Of a DNA stretch of 64,000 bases, positions 1-11,815 are shown piece by piece; the stretch's first letter is position 1; each line of letters opens with the position of its first letter. Both the position numbers and the translations under genes were made by a program. The DNA comes from Chelonoidis abingdonii (taxonomy: Eukaryota; Chordata; Testudines; Testudinidae): assembly GCF_003597395.2 (NCBI RefSeq), contig NC_133776.1, positions 42,474,120 to 42,538,119 on the forward strand, given 5' to 3'. The notes beneath the pieces are model-generated. The model was not told the origin of the DNA. It ran no database searches and worked only from the letters and a program-made list of their open reading frames with translations.

Positions 1-326
1 ACATGCCACACATTGATGCCTATCTGCTGTCCCTGGCAATTCTTAGGACAAGGATCATGAACTTCCTCCTGCCCCAACACACACACCTTGGGAACTTCAG
101 TTTTATGTCTCTTGCTGTAATGGTGCTTTTTTCACCTTTGGACCTTTTTTCTCCTTTGCTCTTCCTCTCTTGAGAGTAAAGATTTCCCAAGATATGTAAA
201 CACCACTTCTTCCCTACAGGTAAGAATCAACTGCAGATTTTGGCTGCATTTTAATATTTGAACAAAATACTGTTATTGATTTTTAAAAAGAAAGCAGACT
301 AGCAAGGCTATGTTCAGAAGAAACTT

Positions 327-1020
327 TGTTGTTGTTGTTTGTCCTTCGAGTTCTAAGATGACCATGACATCACTGATTGGTTTGGTTTCTGTGAAAAATT
401 GAGTGACTGATCAAGTCAATCTGAGCTTTGAACTGTCTGTGGCACACTGAACGAGAGATGCTGCTATGGGTTACTTGATAAACAGCGAACCCTCTGCTGT
501 TGTGAGATTTGTGCCTCTGGTAGAATGATTATGAGTGAGATCTTCCCAAAACTCTGGGTCAGTGTTGAAATACCTCAAGGATAACTTGAGGGAGTCTTTG
601 AAATGTTTCTTCTGGCCTCCCTGAGAGCACTTTCCCTCTTTTAGCTCACCTTAAAAGATCTTATTTGGCAGTTGCTCATCTGACATTCTGCTGGTATGGC
701 CTGCCCAGCCCAACTCATCTCATCTGTGATTTCATCAACAGAGTATGGATGCTTGGAATACCTGCCCATAGGAAAACATCAGTATCTAGAACCCTGTCTT
801 GCCACCTTATCCTCATCTGTTTCTTCAGACAGCCCATGTGAAAGTGATTCAGCTTCATGACATGGCATCTGTACACTGCCAAGGTTTCACATGCATACAT
901 CGAAGTTGGCAACACGATGGCTTGGTAGACCTTCAGTTTTGTTTGCTGACTAATGGCTCTGAGTTCCCACACATTTGGACATAGTCTGCCAAAGGCCACA
1001 CTTGCTTTTCAGAAGAACTA
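327..1020 (-). mobile_element. RTE-like non-LTR retrotransposon, 3' end
   Basis: On the minus strand, 999-715 translates to a reverse-transcriptase C-terminal region with recognisable blocks AFGRL, TKLKVYQAIVLPTSMYACET, KLNHFHMGCLKK and RWQDRVLDTDV. Reading on across a stop, RWAGHTSRMSDEQLP and GELKEGK follow, as in the widespread RTE-like family. The copy ends in a (GTT)n tail at 327-340, the expected 3' end. It has stops, is 5' truncated and cannot code. Confidence 0.7.
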
Positions 1021-1891
1021 GGACAATTAGAAAGAGTATGGGCTGGAATGAGAAGTCCTCGTCTTTTCAATAAGTCCATGGTTGTTCCTTTAGATCCTGG
1101 GCTGCTTCTCTTGACATCTTAGCAAAGTGCTCTGTCCTTTGATCTTTTAAGGAACACATTTTTCTCACTAGCTAGTTTCCAAGTCCAATTTCAGTAACTG
1201 CAATGGGAGGATTGCCTAGGCACCACACAGAGCATATTTGGGCTTTTTTGTGCTCTTCAACCTTTGGGAGTCTCTCTGTACAGAATAGTTGAGGTTTCTC
1301 GTTAAAAAGTCACCTTATAAGCAAATATCATTCATCACAAATATCACGGTATGTCCAACCCCAACAACAACAAAAAACAAACAAAAACACATCAAGCCTG
1401 AAAATTCATGAGATTGCGTTAAAAATTATTTAAAAAATAAATGGTAGCTTCCTTTTATATGCCTTCTGGCTTCTGAGTCTTTATGGTTCACCTGAGTTGC
1501 ATTTTCAACCACGGAGGCTAAAAACCTATTTTTTTAAAAAATGTAACAGATTCTCAAATACTCCCATGACTCTAAGAATTAGGACTTTAAAAAAAATGCA
1601 TTAACATCAGAAGACTCACAAACAATTCTGAAGCTGGCAACACACAAAATGATAACTCATATATCCAGACATAGATAACCATCAGAGTAACATTTCTATA
1701 ATTATCCTGCCTTAGGGAAAGATTTGGGAGCCACTTGATGGCTTTCCATTACTATCACGAACACACACACAAACTCTCTCTCTTTCATAAAACCCTTAGG
1801 AAATACTTGCTAAAAAGCATACTAAAATGTGCCACTTGTTCTGTTCAGGAAGTAAACAACAAAAAGCAACTGCAATTTTGTGTTAAGAATC
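1021..1891. other. No gene seen; AT-rich with A-rich simple sequence
   Basis: Holds an A/C-rich microsatellite near 1,350-1,390 (CAACAACAAC then AAACAAACAAAAAC) and A-tracts around 1,420-1,590. The longest ORF (1,735-1,977) is low in support and matches nothing I know. Confidence 0.5.
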
Positions 1892-1984
1892 AGTATTGCC
1901 AACTCATAGCTTTCAAAAATCATGAGACAGATCCCCAAATAGTCTCATTATTTTTAAGCCTATTTCATGATTTTTAAAAATAAA
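1892..1984. repeat. Possible short interspersed repeat (TATTGCCAACTC type)
   Basis: The pattern 'TATTGCCAACTC ... CATGAGAC ... AGTCTCATTATTTTTAAG ... CATGATTTTTAA' resembles a short repeat I recall from reptile genomes, with inverted ATCATGAGA/TCTCAT elements. Class unknown; recognised from memory only. Confidence 0.3.
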
Positions 1985-2242
1985 GTGTTGGATTCTTTTT
2001 ATTTACCTTCAGATTTATTAACCTCCAGGATTCATATTTTCATCTGAAACTATGAGACTAGAAAATTCCTTCTCTTCCTTTCCTCCTGCCTGCCCCAAAT
2101 AATGAAAGCTGAAATTCTCACAAAATAAAACGATTCCATAAGCAGGAGCTTTAAAGAAAAAAAAAAACACACCACACACACACAATATATCACGACACAT
2201 GCAATAAAATCACAAGTGTTGACAACAAATCTATCTATAATT

Positions 2243-2314
2243 AACTTTTCCTCAATTTCCTAGATTAAATTCATTCTTTATCTATATCAGGGGTGGCCAA
2301 ACTTACTGAGACTC
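2243..2314 (+). repeat. Left copy of a 72-bp direct repeat flanking the solo LTR
   Basis: From AACTTTTCCTCA to TGAGACTC this matches 3,213-3,284 with one difference (CAA against CAG). It includes the first 27 bases of a hAT terminus beginning CAGGGGTGGCCAAAC at 2,288. It abuts the LTR with no spacer. Confidence 0.9.
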
Positions 2315-3212
2315 ATAAGCATCTTTCCCAAATCTGGACCTTAGCGCCCAAAATGTGGGTGCCTAGCATGAACCTCCAAGCTTAATTACCAGCTTGGATC
2401 TTATCTCGCTGCCACCAGACAGGAAATTATAGCGGCCTCCCGCTCTGGTCCCCAAACTTTCCCTGGGGAACCCCAAGACCCAGGAACTCTGAGTTCACCA
2501 CAAGGGAATATACCCCATTTCCCTGTCCCCTCTCTCTCCCACCCAGACTTTCCTCTCTGGGTCAACCGTGAGAGTATTGAGCAATTCTTACATCACAATA
2601 CCAAAGAAGCATGTCTCCTCTATTCCACAAAGAGACAAACCCCACAATAAAGGAAACAGAGATGATTCTATCTCTTCCCCTCCACCATTCCCTGGTGCTG
2701 CAGAGCTTACCCTCCGTAACGATCTAAACACAAAGGAATTCCCCTCCCTCTTCGTTGCCTTAGCCTCACCCAGAAGAAGAAACTCAAACATCTAAAAGAA
2801 ACTTGATAAAAAGAAAGGAAACTAAGGAAGATAATCAATATCTCTGTACCACATGCAATAGGGCTGGATGTGCTTATAAGAAAGACAAATATGAATAAAC
2901 AGTCTGATTCAAAGAGATAGTCAATTTGGAGAACATTCAGGCAAACGGCACCACATGTAAATACAACCCAAAACAAATAGAAGCCTAATATTGTTTTTCC
3001 TTACTGTACTTACAATTTGGAAACAGAAGATTAGAAGATAGACAAGAACCTTCTCATAGCTGAGAGACAGACAAAAGACTCAGACCCCAAAAATTCCCTC
3101 CCTGACTTTGAAAAATCCAGTTTCCTGATTGGTCCTCTGGTCAGGTGTTTGGTTCCCTTTGTTAACCCTTTACAGGTAAAAAACATTAACCCTTAGCTAT
3201 CTATTTATGACA
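2315..3212 (-). mobile_element. Solo LTR (TGTCATAAATAG family), 898 bp
   Basis: The right end is TTTATGACA, so on the minus strand the LTR starts TGTCATAAATAG and continues with AAGGGTTAAT and CTGACCAGAGGACCAATCAG, matching the solo LTR at 18,904-19,441. Its other end carries AGCTGGTAATTAAGCTTGG and GGCGCTAAGGTCCAG, matching the 3' end of that LTR. No gag, pol or env sequence is present. It is about 360 bp longer than the second copy, with an extra middle segment. It is flanked not by a 5-bp duplication but by 72-bp direct repeats. Confidence 0.75.
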
Positions 3213-3284
3213 AACTTTTCCTCAGTTTCCTAGATTAAATTCATTCTTTATCTATATCAGGGGTGGCCAAACTTACTGAGACTC
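3213..3284 (+). repeat. Right copy of the 72-bp direct repeat
   Basis: Begins directly after the LTR terminus TGACA and runs through the hAT target site into the complete hAT element. It is the copy that continues into the full hAT, so it is probably the ancestral context. Confidence 0.9.
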
Positions 3285-3947
3285 TAAGCCACACATGACA
3301 ATCCTGAGAAGCTTAAGAGCCAGGGTGTGCCTGAGGGGACTCAGGGCTTTGGCCTCACTCCTGCTGAAGCCCCGTCAGGCACACCCTGCAGATCTGAAGC
3401 CCTGAGACCCACCTCCCCACTGGGCAGATGCCAGAGGCAATGCATAGAAGGATGGGGGGGAAGGGTCACATGCCCCCCGCCCCTCTTCTGAGGATTTTGC
3501 CAGGGTTTGCTGGCCCTGCTCGGTCACATGGTTCTGTTGGGCCCCCTCCATACATGGCAGCTGCTGGAGCCAGCAAGCTGGGAGCTGCGAACGTGGGGGG
3601 AACGAGCTCTTTGCGGCAGTCTGAGTTGCAGGGAGAGCCACTGCTTTTGCTGCTGCCTCTCCACATGGAGCTAACACCTGGAAGTTGCAGGGAGGGGCTG
3701 CTGAGGGTAAGAGGGAGGGCATACTTGGGGGGGGCATGACTCAAGCTGTTGGAGGGGGACAAACTTTCAAATTGTGCCACCCTCTCTGAGAAGGCACCAG
3801 TTGTGTCTGGCAGAAGCCCCGGGCTACTCCCCCTCCCCAGCCTGGTAGATGGAGAACAGGAGGGGGTGTGAGGGGGCTCCACGAGCTTCACTTTCATTAT
3901 AAAAAAGAGTTACATGCAGCTTGTGAGCTGCTGTTTGGCCACCCCCG
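3258..3947. mobile_element. Non-autonomous hAT element, 690 bp
   Basis: Terminal inverted repeats CAGGGGTGGCCAAAC (3,258) and GTTTGGCCACCCCCG (ending 3,947) are flanked by near-identical 8-bp target duplications, ATCTATAT (3,250-3,257) and CTCTATAT (3,948-3,955). Eight-bp duplications and CAGGG-type ends are the hAT signature. The interior is GC-rich and holds overlapping open frames on both strands but no transposase similarity. Confidence 0.88.
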
Positions 3948-3955
3948 CTCTATAT

Positions 3956-6626
3956 TAATACTCATGTACTTTCACATTACCAGATGAAAACAGATAGATA
4001 TTATATGTGCATATATTACCTCATAAAAGCAGAGCGTACATATCTTAAATACATTTGGTTTCATACTACTGCATGTTATTCATAATACATAGTCTATTTG
4101 CACAAATTTGTAATATTTTACGAAGTTCCATCTGCACATTGTTGAATATATACACTGTGTGTGTGCGCAACATATTGCATACAAATAATAGCTAGGAAAT
4201 ATTTGTTTGGGTTTTTTTTGTGTGCCAAAAACGTACCTTGAACATCAGGCAAACCCCAAGCATTTCAAGCATTGGTGGTAATGGCCTATGGAGCTCTGCA
4301 AAATGTCATGATGAGTTCATTTAACACAATAAATGAAGAATCAAGGATGATTCTAGACTGACTGGGGGGTGGGGGAGATGAGAGGGTGCTGTGCAGTTCT
4401 CCACATCATTCCTTTTGCCTTGTTGGAGTGACAATTCTAATCCTCACAGCCCTCCACCCCGCATCTTAGTTTTCTTACTTTCAGAAAAGAAGATATGACC
4501 CTCAGCTTGGATACAAGCTACAAATTAGATAGTTTCACTCGGCTCATAGTATGCAGGCCCTTACTGCTAGGAGTAGTGCTCAATACTGGGCATAGCATCT
4601 CATATCAATGACCCACTAAGCCTTTATGAGTTCCACAGGACTAAGATGTTGGTTTGTCTATATCAACGTGCAGTTTCAGTATTTAAATCCAGTTTAAATT
4701 CTTCTTTTTATATTATCAAACCAAATTTTATTCTGTAATGTTGAGGGGCCTCAGAAACGTACTCAAATGATCTTCCTCTCTGCCTACCTGAATTACAAGG
4801 AGCATTTGAACAAATGGCCTCTGGGTTTCCTAGTTCACCTGTCCTGAGTGTTCAGGTAAGCAAGTACAGCTTGCAGGGTTTTGTTGAAAGCACACAAGGG
4901 CTTGTTATTTTAAAACCTCAAAACAAGGTTTAATTTTGCATTTTGGCAGGGAAAGGAAATATTAACCAGGGAAAATAAATTATATATTTTAAAAAAAAAA
5001 TTAGCATTCCTATCTTTTCAGTGAATATTATCACTCATGAATAACAATGAATATTGTGCTCAAGTTATATGTTATGTAAATAAAACATTTCTTCAGCAAT
5101 TTTATCCCATCCAAACACAATTTAATATTCTTCAGAGGTTTAAAAAACATCATCAGTTTGTCATTACCAAAGAAAGGGCAGGTATGGGGAACATCAATAC
5201 ACTAAATACAATATACCTCTATTATCTAACCTTGTGACTTAGTTCACAAAATGCAGGCATGTTTGCTAGCTCTTTAAAAATGCAAATCTAGGGACCAGGG
5301 TTATCTCATGGATATGCTAATTTGCTACAGAACCTTTAATTTATAGGTTACTGGTATTAATCTGTCTCAGAATCACAGCAAATGTAAGTCTGTTTGGTTA
5401 TGTGAAATGAGTTGGTTGTCTCTATACAGTTCCAAGGAGAAAGGTGTCAACATTTTAAATTCCCAAATAAAACTGACATTTATTGAAGACCATTCTGAAT
5501 GCAGAAGTCAAAGGCCGAATGGACAGTTCTCCTCTACTCCTGCCAAAATCTATGGTAAGATAATTTGGGAAACTTGGCCCATGCATAGAGAAAATTCATT
5601 TTCAGTGCTGTCAGCCTGTACCTTCCATAAGCAGTCCGGGTAGGAGTCGCAGCAGGACTCAGCATTGGTTTAAATCCCACCCTAAATATGCACATGTATG
5701 TGTAAAAGAGCCAAGTTGGGTCTTTGAATATATGCCTGCAATTCCCAGTGACTTGTGAAGGCATTACTTAGTTATATATAGATTTACTAAATACAATACA
5801 TCTGGCAGTTTATAGACAACACTGACAACATAATCTCAATAACAGCTTAATTTTAGCTTCATGTATAAATACATCTTCATTTTAAACTAATGCAATGCCA
5901 ACACAATTTTTTTGTTGTTGCTGCCGGACTGAAGTTAATGGTGTTAAATTCATTCATGTCCAGTGGCAAAAGAAAAGTGACAGTACAAGTCATCTGTTTT
6001 AATGGTTGCATAAATGTTTTAACTTTGGTACATACAAAACTAGAAGTATAATGTTGCAAGTACAGTATCATTGGTCCAAATGCTCTGAGCCCACAGATGC
6101 TGACTGAGGGAGTGACAGCTTTAGTGTGGAATCTCATTTTTCCCCAGATAAGGTTGCAAGAGCAGGGTGCACAGAGGCACCAGGAAACCATAATAGTTGG
6201 GAAGCCCTTGCCTGTTAGAACCCAGAAGACCCTGAGACACATTCCCCATTCTCCTGTTGTCCTCGCATCCCCCAGTCAAAGACTACAAAGAAACTCTGCA
6301 AGTTCTCAGTCTTCTACGGAAATTGCTTGTATAGGGGGAAATTTGGTCCACACTTTGCCTGAATATTATAGAGGCTCCCTGATTAGTACCTGATCAGGTT
6401 AAGTGTAAAAAGTGTCCATTAATGCACCCACGTTGAACATATGCAGCTTTCCCCATTTCTGTTTTTTTCTGGTTGAATGCATAGTGAAACATATTACTGT
6501 TTTGTGTTGTAAAAACGTAGACCATTTTTTAACGCTAACAGAGCAAAGTTAATTTCACTGTTGTCAATTAAAAACTGAATTTCCACTAACTGTGAAGCTT
6601 TGAGATTCATAGATTTTTGTAATTAG
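3956..6626. other. No gene or recognised repeat
   Basis: AT-rich unique-looking sequence. Short open frames such as 5,037-5,237, 5,407-5,643 and 5,877-6,242 show no recognisable domain or splice context. There are simple A- and T-tracts near 4,990 and 5,905. Confidence 0.5.
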
Positions 6627-6689
6627 GGCCTGATCTAGCTCTATTGAAGTCAATGGAAAGTTGACTTCAGTGGGAGTTGGATCAGGCTC
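6627..6689. repeat. Short palindromic element (ATTGAAGTCAATGG core)
   Basis: GGCCTGATC near the left end is answered by GGATCAGGC near the right end. Between them lie ATTGAAGTCAATGG and TTGACTTCAGTGGG, so the segment can fold on itself. It is one of a scattered family of similar elements in this window. Confidence 0.55.
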
Positions 6690-7086
6690 AATGTACCATT
6701 CATACAATAATTTTACCATTCTAGCAAAAATAAATAAATAAAAATCACAAGACTATTTTTCCATTAATGCTTCAAATAAATACTGCCTTGAAATTTCCTT
6801 GAAGGGAACATGTCTTATGTTAAATATCAAACAACAGAGCAGCAAATCTTCAGGGTCACTATTTTCATAGAAATCATTTGGATATGTAGGATGACATTGA
6901 CATGTCTGCTCCCTTTCTATAACTCAGCAATCATGTTCACTCTAGAACAAAACACATTCTTAAGAGAAAATAATAGTTTGAATGTCTCATCTTAGAGCTC
7001 TAATGGAATTATGCCAACTCATTTTACAAGGAATGTGTGGTAGTTCTTCCAACTGAATCAGAGTCAACAATATGATGCTGTTGCAA
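6690..7086. other. No gene or recognised repeat
   Basis: AT-rich; the ORF at 6,810-6,995 has no recognisable features. Confidence 0.4.
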
Positions 7087-7345
7087 AAATGCCCAATATC
7101 ATTGTGGGATGTATCAACAGGAGCGTTGTAAGTAAGGCACAGGAGATAATTGTCCTGCTCTACTCGGCACTAGCAAGGCCTCAGCTGGAGTACTATGTCC
7201 AGTTCTGGGCACCACACACTAGGAAACGGATAAAATGGAGAGTCCAGAGGAGAGCAACAACAATAAAATAAATACAAAAAAACTCGAAAGGTTTAGAAAA
7301 CCTGACCTATGAGGAAAGGTTAAAACCTGGGTAGGTTTCGTCTGG
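7087..7345 (+). mobile_element. CR1 LINE fragment, ORF2 C-terminal end
   Basis: Plus-strand translation gives IIVGCINRSVVSKAQEI, LYSALARPQLEYYVQFWAP and RVQRRATTIK. After a stop come KGLENLTYEERLK, the conserved C-terminal blocks of CR1 ORF2. Stops and a frame change make it dead. It is truncated at both ends and lacks the usual CR1 3' tail. Confidence 0.85.
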
Positions 7346-8457
7346 AGACAAGACGACTGATGATTGTCTTTGGACTAAAAGCAGAGAAGGAAGGAGAGCC
7401 AACAATTTATCTTGTAAGCTGGAGACTGCTGGAAATATTTGCACAGTCTATAGATCTACTGACCCAGATGAAGTTCTCGGATTTCTTTATGTTTCTCCTG
7501 AGCTGCATCCTAGCAATGGCAACATGGCTAGTATAGGTAGTGCCTTGATGCCATTGGTTAGGCCTCCACTTACTGAATTCTCATATTCCCTCTATTGTGG
7601 GTAAATTCTCTGAGAAGTAAGTATTGCTCATCAGATCAGCACACAACAACATATGATGCATAGTGTACTGTAAATTACACTGCCCTGAGAGGGCAACCAA
7701 ACATAGTAGTTGTTTTCTTCACTCATCCCCCTCCCACATGGCCACATCCTCCTGTTACATGAGTAGCTATCCGTGAATAAAGGCAGCTACACATTAGGAG
7801 GAAGCGAATATACTGCACTCTTCTTCATCTAGCTCCTAACCTACTTTCTGTGAATCCCCCTAAATCTGGCTTCCCTTGATACCATGCAACATTAGAGCTT
7901 CAGTCTCCTCCTTTGCTTAGCATAAACATTTTATTCTTTAAACATATGAAAATAGAAAGTCAAAAAATATATTCTGTGATGGCTAGCATTTGCAGCCAGG
8001 CTAATCTTTGTATGGGAGCATCAGTGAAAACTGATTAATCTGGAGGGAGGCTATAGGAATCGGATTAAACAAGATCTTGAAAAGAAAGTCTCAGAAACTT
8101 CTGAAAAGGAACAAATACCAATGAGTCTCAAAAACCATTCACAATGATGCTACAGTCCATACCCCACAGAGAGTACCTTAGAACAGAAATAAGTGAACTG
8201 ACAAATTGACTTTAAATATATAGGCTGAAATTCACCCTGTGGTTTTGTAGAAGTACAAGCAAAATTGGCAGTGGGAGACAAATCCATTTTACATTTGCTG
8301 AAAACTAGAGATGAGCAACAGTTTCAAAGTTGGGAACCAAAGCAAAGGGTGCTCAGATGCCAGTTTTTTTTCATTCAGTCCATCTTAAAGTGGCCACATT
8401 GAAAGCTCTGACTCAGATTTAAAAGTTTTCTAAAATTTAGACATGTTTACAGCTAGG
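7346..8457. other. No gene or recognised repeat
   Basis: Nothing recognisable. Contains a stray GGCTGAAATTCACCCTG motif near 8,224 that may be half of a short palindromic element. Confidence 0.4.
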
Positions 8458-8739
8458 CAGAGTGGATAAAAATCAATGATTTAAAAATATATTTTTTTAT
8501 TTAAATCAGGTTTTTTTCCTCAAAAAGCATTTTATTAAAAAATCTATCTAAAGATAATTTTAATTAAGATACATTATAGCTCAAAGACATCTCATCATGG
8601 AGTAGAGATTATAAATTATAATTCCATAGTATGAAACAATATATTCAGGTAATGTTTAAGAAAAGTTTTGTAAATGAGTTCCAATAGTTCATGGATTGGG
8701 GACCCAATCTTATGGGGTTTCAGGGGCTTCTGTATAGAT

Positions 8740-9158
8740 CAGTGGTCCCCAACGTGGTGCTTGCGGGCGCCATGACGCCCACCAGTGCATTTATGTGCGC
8801 CTGCCTAGTGCCCAGCAGGGGAGAGAAGCCGCGGCCCCGCACCTGACGAGGACAGAACTCAGGCTGTGAGCACGGTGTTCTCTGTTCCCAGCAGGCGTGG
8901 GGCCTGCCTAGTGCTCAGCAGGGGATAGAAGCCACGGCCCCGCGCCTGCCGGGGACAGAGAACTCTGGGGCTGCAGGTGCCGGTGTTCTCTGTCCTCGTG
9001 GCTTCTCTCTCGACTCATATTATGTTATATTAAATATGATGGTTTTTGTATTATTTAATGAACAAATACAAAATAAGCCTTGAAAAACTGTTGGTGCCTG
9101 CCACACTCTTCTGAGAACATTAATGTGCTACTGGCCACAAAGAGGTTGGGGACCACTG
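8740..9158. mobile_element. Non-autonomous hAT nested in the larger hAT
   Basis: Starts CAGTGGTCCCCAACGTGG and ends with the matching GGTTGGGGACCACTG. Flanking octamers GTATAGAT and ATATAAGT differ by transitions only. It contains two tandem GC-rich units of about 105 bp (CTGCCTAGTGC at 8,801 and again near 8,906), each with CCCAGCAGG- or CTCAGCAGG-type sequence. Confidence 0.75.
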
Positions 9159-9727
9159 ATATAAGTTATTTAGGTTAATCATTCTATCTGCCCAATGGAA
9201 CTCAGTGCTCAGTCTAGAAGATACCATCAAGAGATGCTTAGTTTTGCAGTTCTCAAACTGTGGATTTGTGTCTCCAGAGATAACATGCTTGTTAACAGCA
9301 ATAATGTTTTTAAAGAAATAATATAATTAAATAAATAGAATAGAATATATAGAGGTGAGAAATAACAGACCTCAACCCTATTGTCCCTCAGCAAATTTGT
9401 GTACACAGAGTCAATCCCTTACCTCTCTCTAAAAGTGCAACATTTCAAAAAGTTCAATGAATAGAAGATTGTTGGGGGCAGAATAGATCTGACAAGGAAA
9501 AGAAATCTGGAGATAAATGTAAGAAGGGAGCGACAGGCAATAGAAACAAAAGTGAAACAGTTTAAGCAGCATATTCAAGAAGTCTGGAGGCCTTTCTGGG
9601 GTGTAGCCTTCATTGATTTGAGATCTACCATACTATTGGTGTCACTAGGCATAAATCAAGGTAACTCGGGAAAATGGAAGACCATGAGTCTCGATAAAGC
9701 CCTCCTGCTCAGGCCTCAATGAACCAT

Positions 9728-10208
9728 TGTTCCTCCATGTTTAACACTTTGTGTAACCTAATGTGTTAATAGCTGTAAAATGTAATGTCAGTAATTAGTT
9801 TTCTGATTGTAAAAGCCAGTTCCCTGCTGTAATACACTGGAGCTAAATTGAAGCAAGTTTCAAGGCCACTCTTAGATACAGCATACATGTCTCTGCAGCA
9901 GAAAGGGGAGAGGGAGGGGGAAGACAAAAAGATTGAGTGAGAAAAGATACTGCAGCTGGATGGGAAAAGGAGGGGGAGTGAAAGTCAGCTATCAGCAGAA
10001 AGTTTTTGTAAGTAAAACACTGGGATATAAAAGGAAACTGCTTGTTTAGGTGTGCAGGATCTGAGATTGCATTCTCTCGCACCATTATCGAGCTCAAATA
10101 AACTTGTGTTGGCTTCTCCATCCTGGTGTGTTTATTGGCGCAGTGCACACCGGGCAAAGGACGCCCCCCCCCCGCTGTTGCCCCCTTGGGCACTTTGTGC
10201 CGGTAACA
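9728..10208 (+). mobile_element. Probable solo LTR, second family
   Basis: TGTTCCTCCATG starts the segment and CCGGTAACA ends it. Internally TCAAATAAACTTGTG gives a polyadenylation signal, followed by GGTGTGTTTATTGGCGCA, typical of the R-U5 part of a retroviral LTR. No 5-bp target duplication was found, so the exact ends are uncertain. No internal retroviral genes are present. It includes a run of nine C's at about 10,165. Confidence 0.55.
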
Positions 10209-10329
10209 GTTCCATCCTCTCATTAGAAGGGAAAACCTGTAATGGCATCAGGCTGTAAAAGAGACCCAGTCTGGGAATAAGAACCATTCAAAAAATATAT
10301 GTTTGCTGCTGCTGTTTTAAAAAAAGTCA

Positions 10330-10553
10330 CACTAGTGAACTGGTAGAAGTCACTTAAGCACTTGGATTCAAAGACTGTTGAAGTGATAATCTCACTTTTA
10401 AGAGCAGTAGCTTCTTCTGCCGGTGTAGAAAGAATATTTTCTTCCTTTGGACTAATTCATTCCAAACTGAGAAATCGTTTGGGACCTCAAAAAGCAGGAA
10501 AGCTTGTTTTTCTTTTCCAGATTATGAACAAACAGGAAAATGAAGACAACTAA
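10330..10553 (+). pseudogene. hAT transposase, C-terminal dimerisation region (remnant)
   Basis: The frame reads KSLKHLDSKTVEVIISLLRA, then SSAGVERIFSSFGLIHSKLR and LGPQKAGKLVFLFQIMNKQE before a stop at 10,552. The SSAGVERIFS block is the conserved hAT-family dimerisation motif. A TAG at 10,344-10,346 interrupts the frame upstream, the N-terminal zinc finger and catalytic parts are missing, and other elements sit in the gene. It is a fossil, not an active or domesticated gene as far as can be seen. Confidence 0.8.
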
Positions 10554-11003
10554 GTTAGCTGCAGAAGCCAATATTTTAAGTTTCTCGTGTTGACCTGGCT
10601 GACATTGTCAATTTAATTTTTGTTTTTTTTAATTTCATTTAACTATTTTAGTTAAAAACAATTAACAAAAACAAACCTGATTTTAAAGAACTTGAATGTT
10701 TAACTAAATTCAAAAATCCATATGCTTGTTTTGTTAAAATATTATATGTTTGCTGTTGAAGAAAAAACCCTCCAGAATACATAACGTTAAATTGTTTCAT
10801 TTAACTAAAACCATTTAAATGTCTGTCTGGTGATGTTCTCCTCCTAATATAGCATGGGGAAAAAAAGGGGACATGCGCCACTAGTTTAGCTCACAATTGT
10901 ACATTTTAAGGTGAGCTGCTGTATCTTTTGAATCAGGGTCAGTCTTCTAAAGAAAGGAATAAAGATGGATATTATAATTAGGTCTCCACTTCTTTAGGCT
11001 TAT

Positions 11004-11034
11004 CACACAAACAAACAAACATACATACATACAT
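11004..11034. repeat. Simple repeat (ACAA)n/(ACAT)n
   Basis: Runs ACAAACAAACAAACATACATACATACAT. Confidence 0.85.
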
Positions 11035-11166
11035 GGAGTCACCTAAGGAGCAGTTCTGTGAAATTGTTACATTTCTGCTGAAAAGAGTGAAAGTAGGAGG
11101 AACCATTCCTGGAAGTCTCTGACAAGAGTGATTTATCTTTCTGATCAGCAGTGCCCTGAATACAAG

Positions 11167-11254
11167 GCCAGAGCTTCAGTTGGTATAATAAACTGGCATA
11201 GCGCCATTGAAGTCCATGGGGCGAAGCAAATTTATGCCAACTGATGATCTAACC
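11167..11254. repeat. Short palindromic element
   Basis: CAGTTGGTATAA...CATAGCGCCATTGAAGTC on the left pairs with ATGGGGCGAAG...TTATGCCAACTG on the right, a hairpin with the shared ATTGAAGTC core. Same group as the element at 36,121-36,211. Confidence 0.6.
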
Positions 11255-11343
11255 CATTGTTTAAAATGTACATTTTTGTATCTGATTATTGATAAAACAT
11301 TAACTTCTTGATTTAAATAAACCTCAGAAAACAGAACTGAAAA

Positions 11344-11815
11344 GTTTCAGAGTAGTAGCCATGTTAGTTTGTATCCGCAAAAAGAATAGGAGTACTTGTG
11401 GCACCTTAGAGACTAACAAATTTATTGTAGCATAAGTTTTTGTGGGCTACAGCTCACTTCATCGGATGCATGGAGTGGAAAATACAGAAGGAAGATATAT
11501 ATATTATACATACATACACAGGGAACATGAAACAATGGGTGTTACCATACACATTATAAGGAGAGCGATCAGTTAAGACGAGTTGTTGTCAGCAGGAGAG
11601 AAAAAGAACTGTCTGTAGTGGTAATGAAAATGGCCCATTTCCAGCACTTGACAAGGAGATATAAGGAACTGTGGGGGTAGGGAGGAAGGGGGAAGATAAG
11701 CACAGGGAAATAGGCCCATCCACTCCCAGTCTTTATTCAAACCTAATTTAAATGGTGTCCAATTTGCAAATTAATTCCAATTCAGCAGTCTCTCGTTGGA
11801 GTCTGAAAAGAAGCA
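11344..11815 (-). mobile_element. Penelope-like element, 3' end
   Basis: The plus strand begins GTTTCAGAGTAGTAGCC and contains ACTTGTGGCACCTTAGAGAC and CAGCTCACTTCATCGGATGC, signatures of a very common reptile repeat. On the minus strand the left-most coding part reads QRETAELELICKLDTI, which fits the GIY-YIG-associated C-terminus of Penelope-like elements as I recall it. The copy is 5' truncated and broken. Family assignment is from memory. Confidence 0.6.

Larger units (their letters stand above)
8458..10850 (+). mobile_element. Decayed hAT transposon with nested insertions
   Basis: Begins CAGAGTGGATAAAAATCAAT followed by T/A-rich ATTTAAATCAGG sequence, which I recall as the terminus of a turtle hAT family. 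A hAT transposase C-terminus lies at 10,341-10,553 in the same orientation. The interior is interrupted by another hAT (8,740-9,158) and a solo LTR (about 9,728-10,208). The right terminus (expected to read TTTTATCCAC...CTG) is not visible, so the right edge is approximate. Confidence 0.6.

Noticed and set aside
3375..3897. Overlapping 103-143 codon ORFs on both strands
   Set aside because: Inside the hAT at 3,258-3,947; alanine/proline-rich artefacts of GC content.
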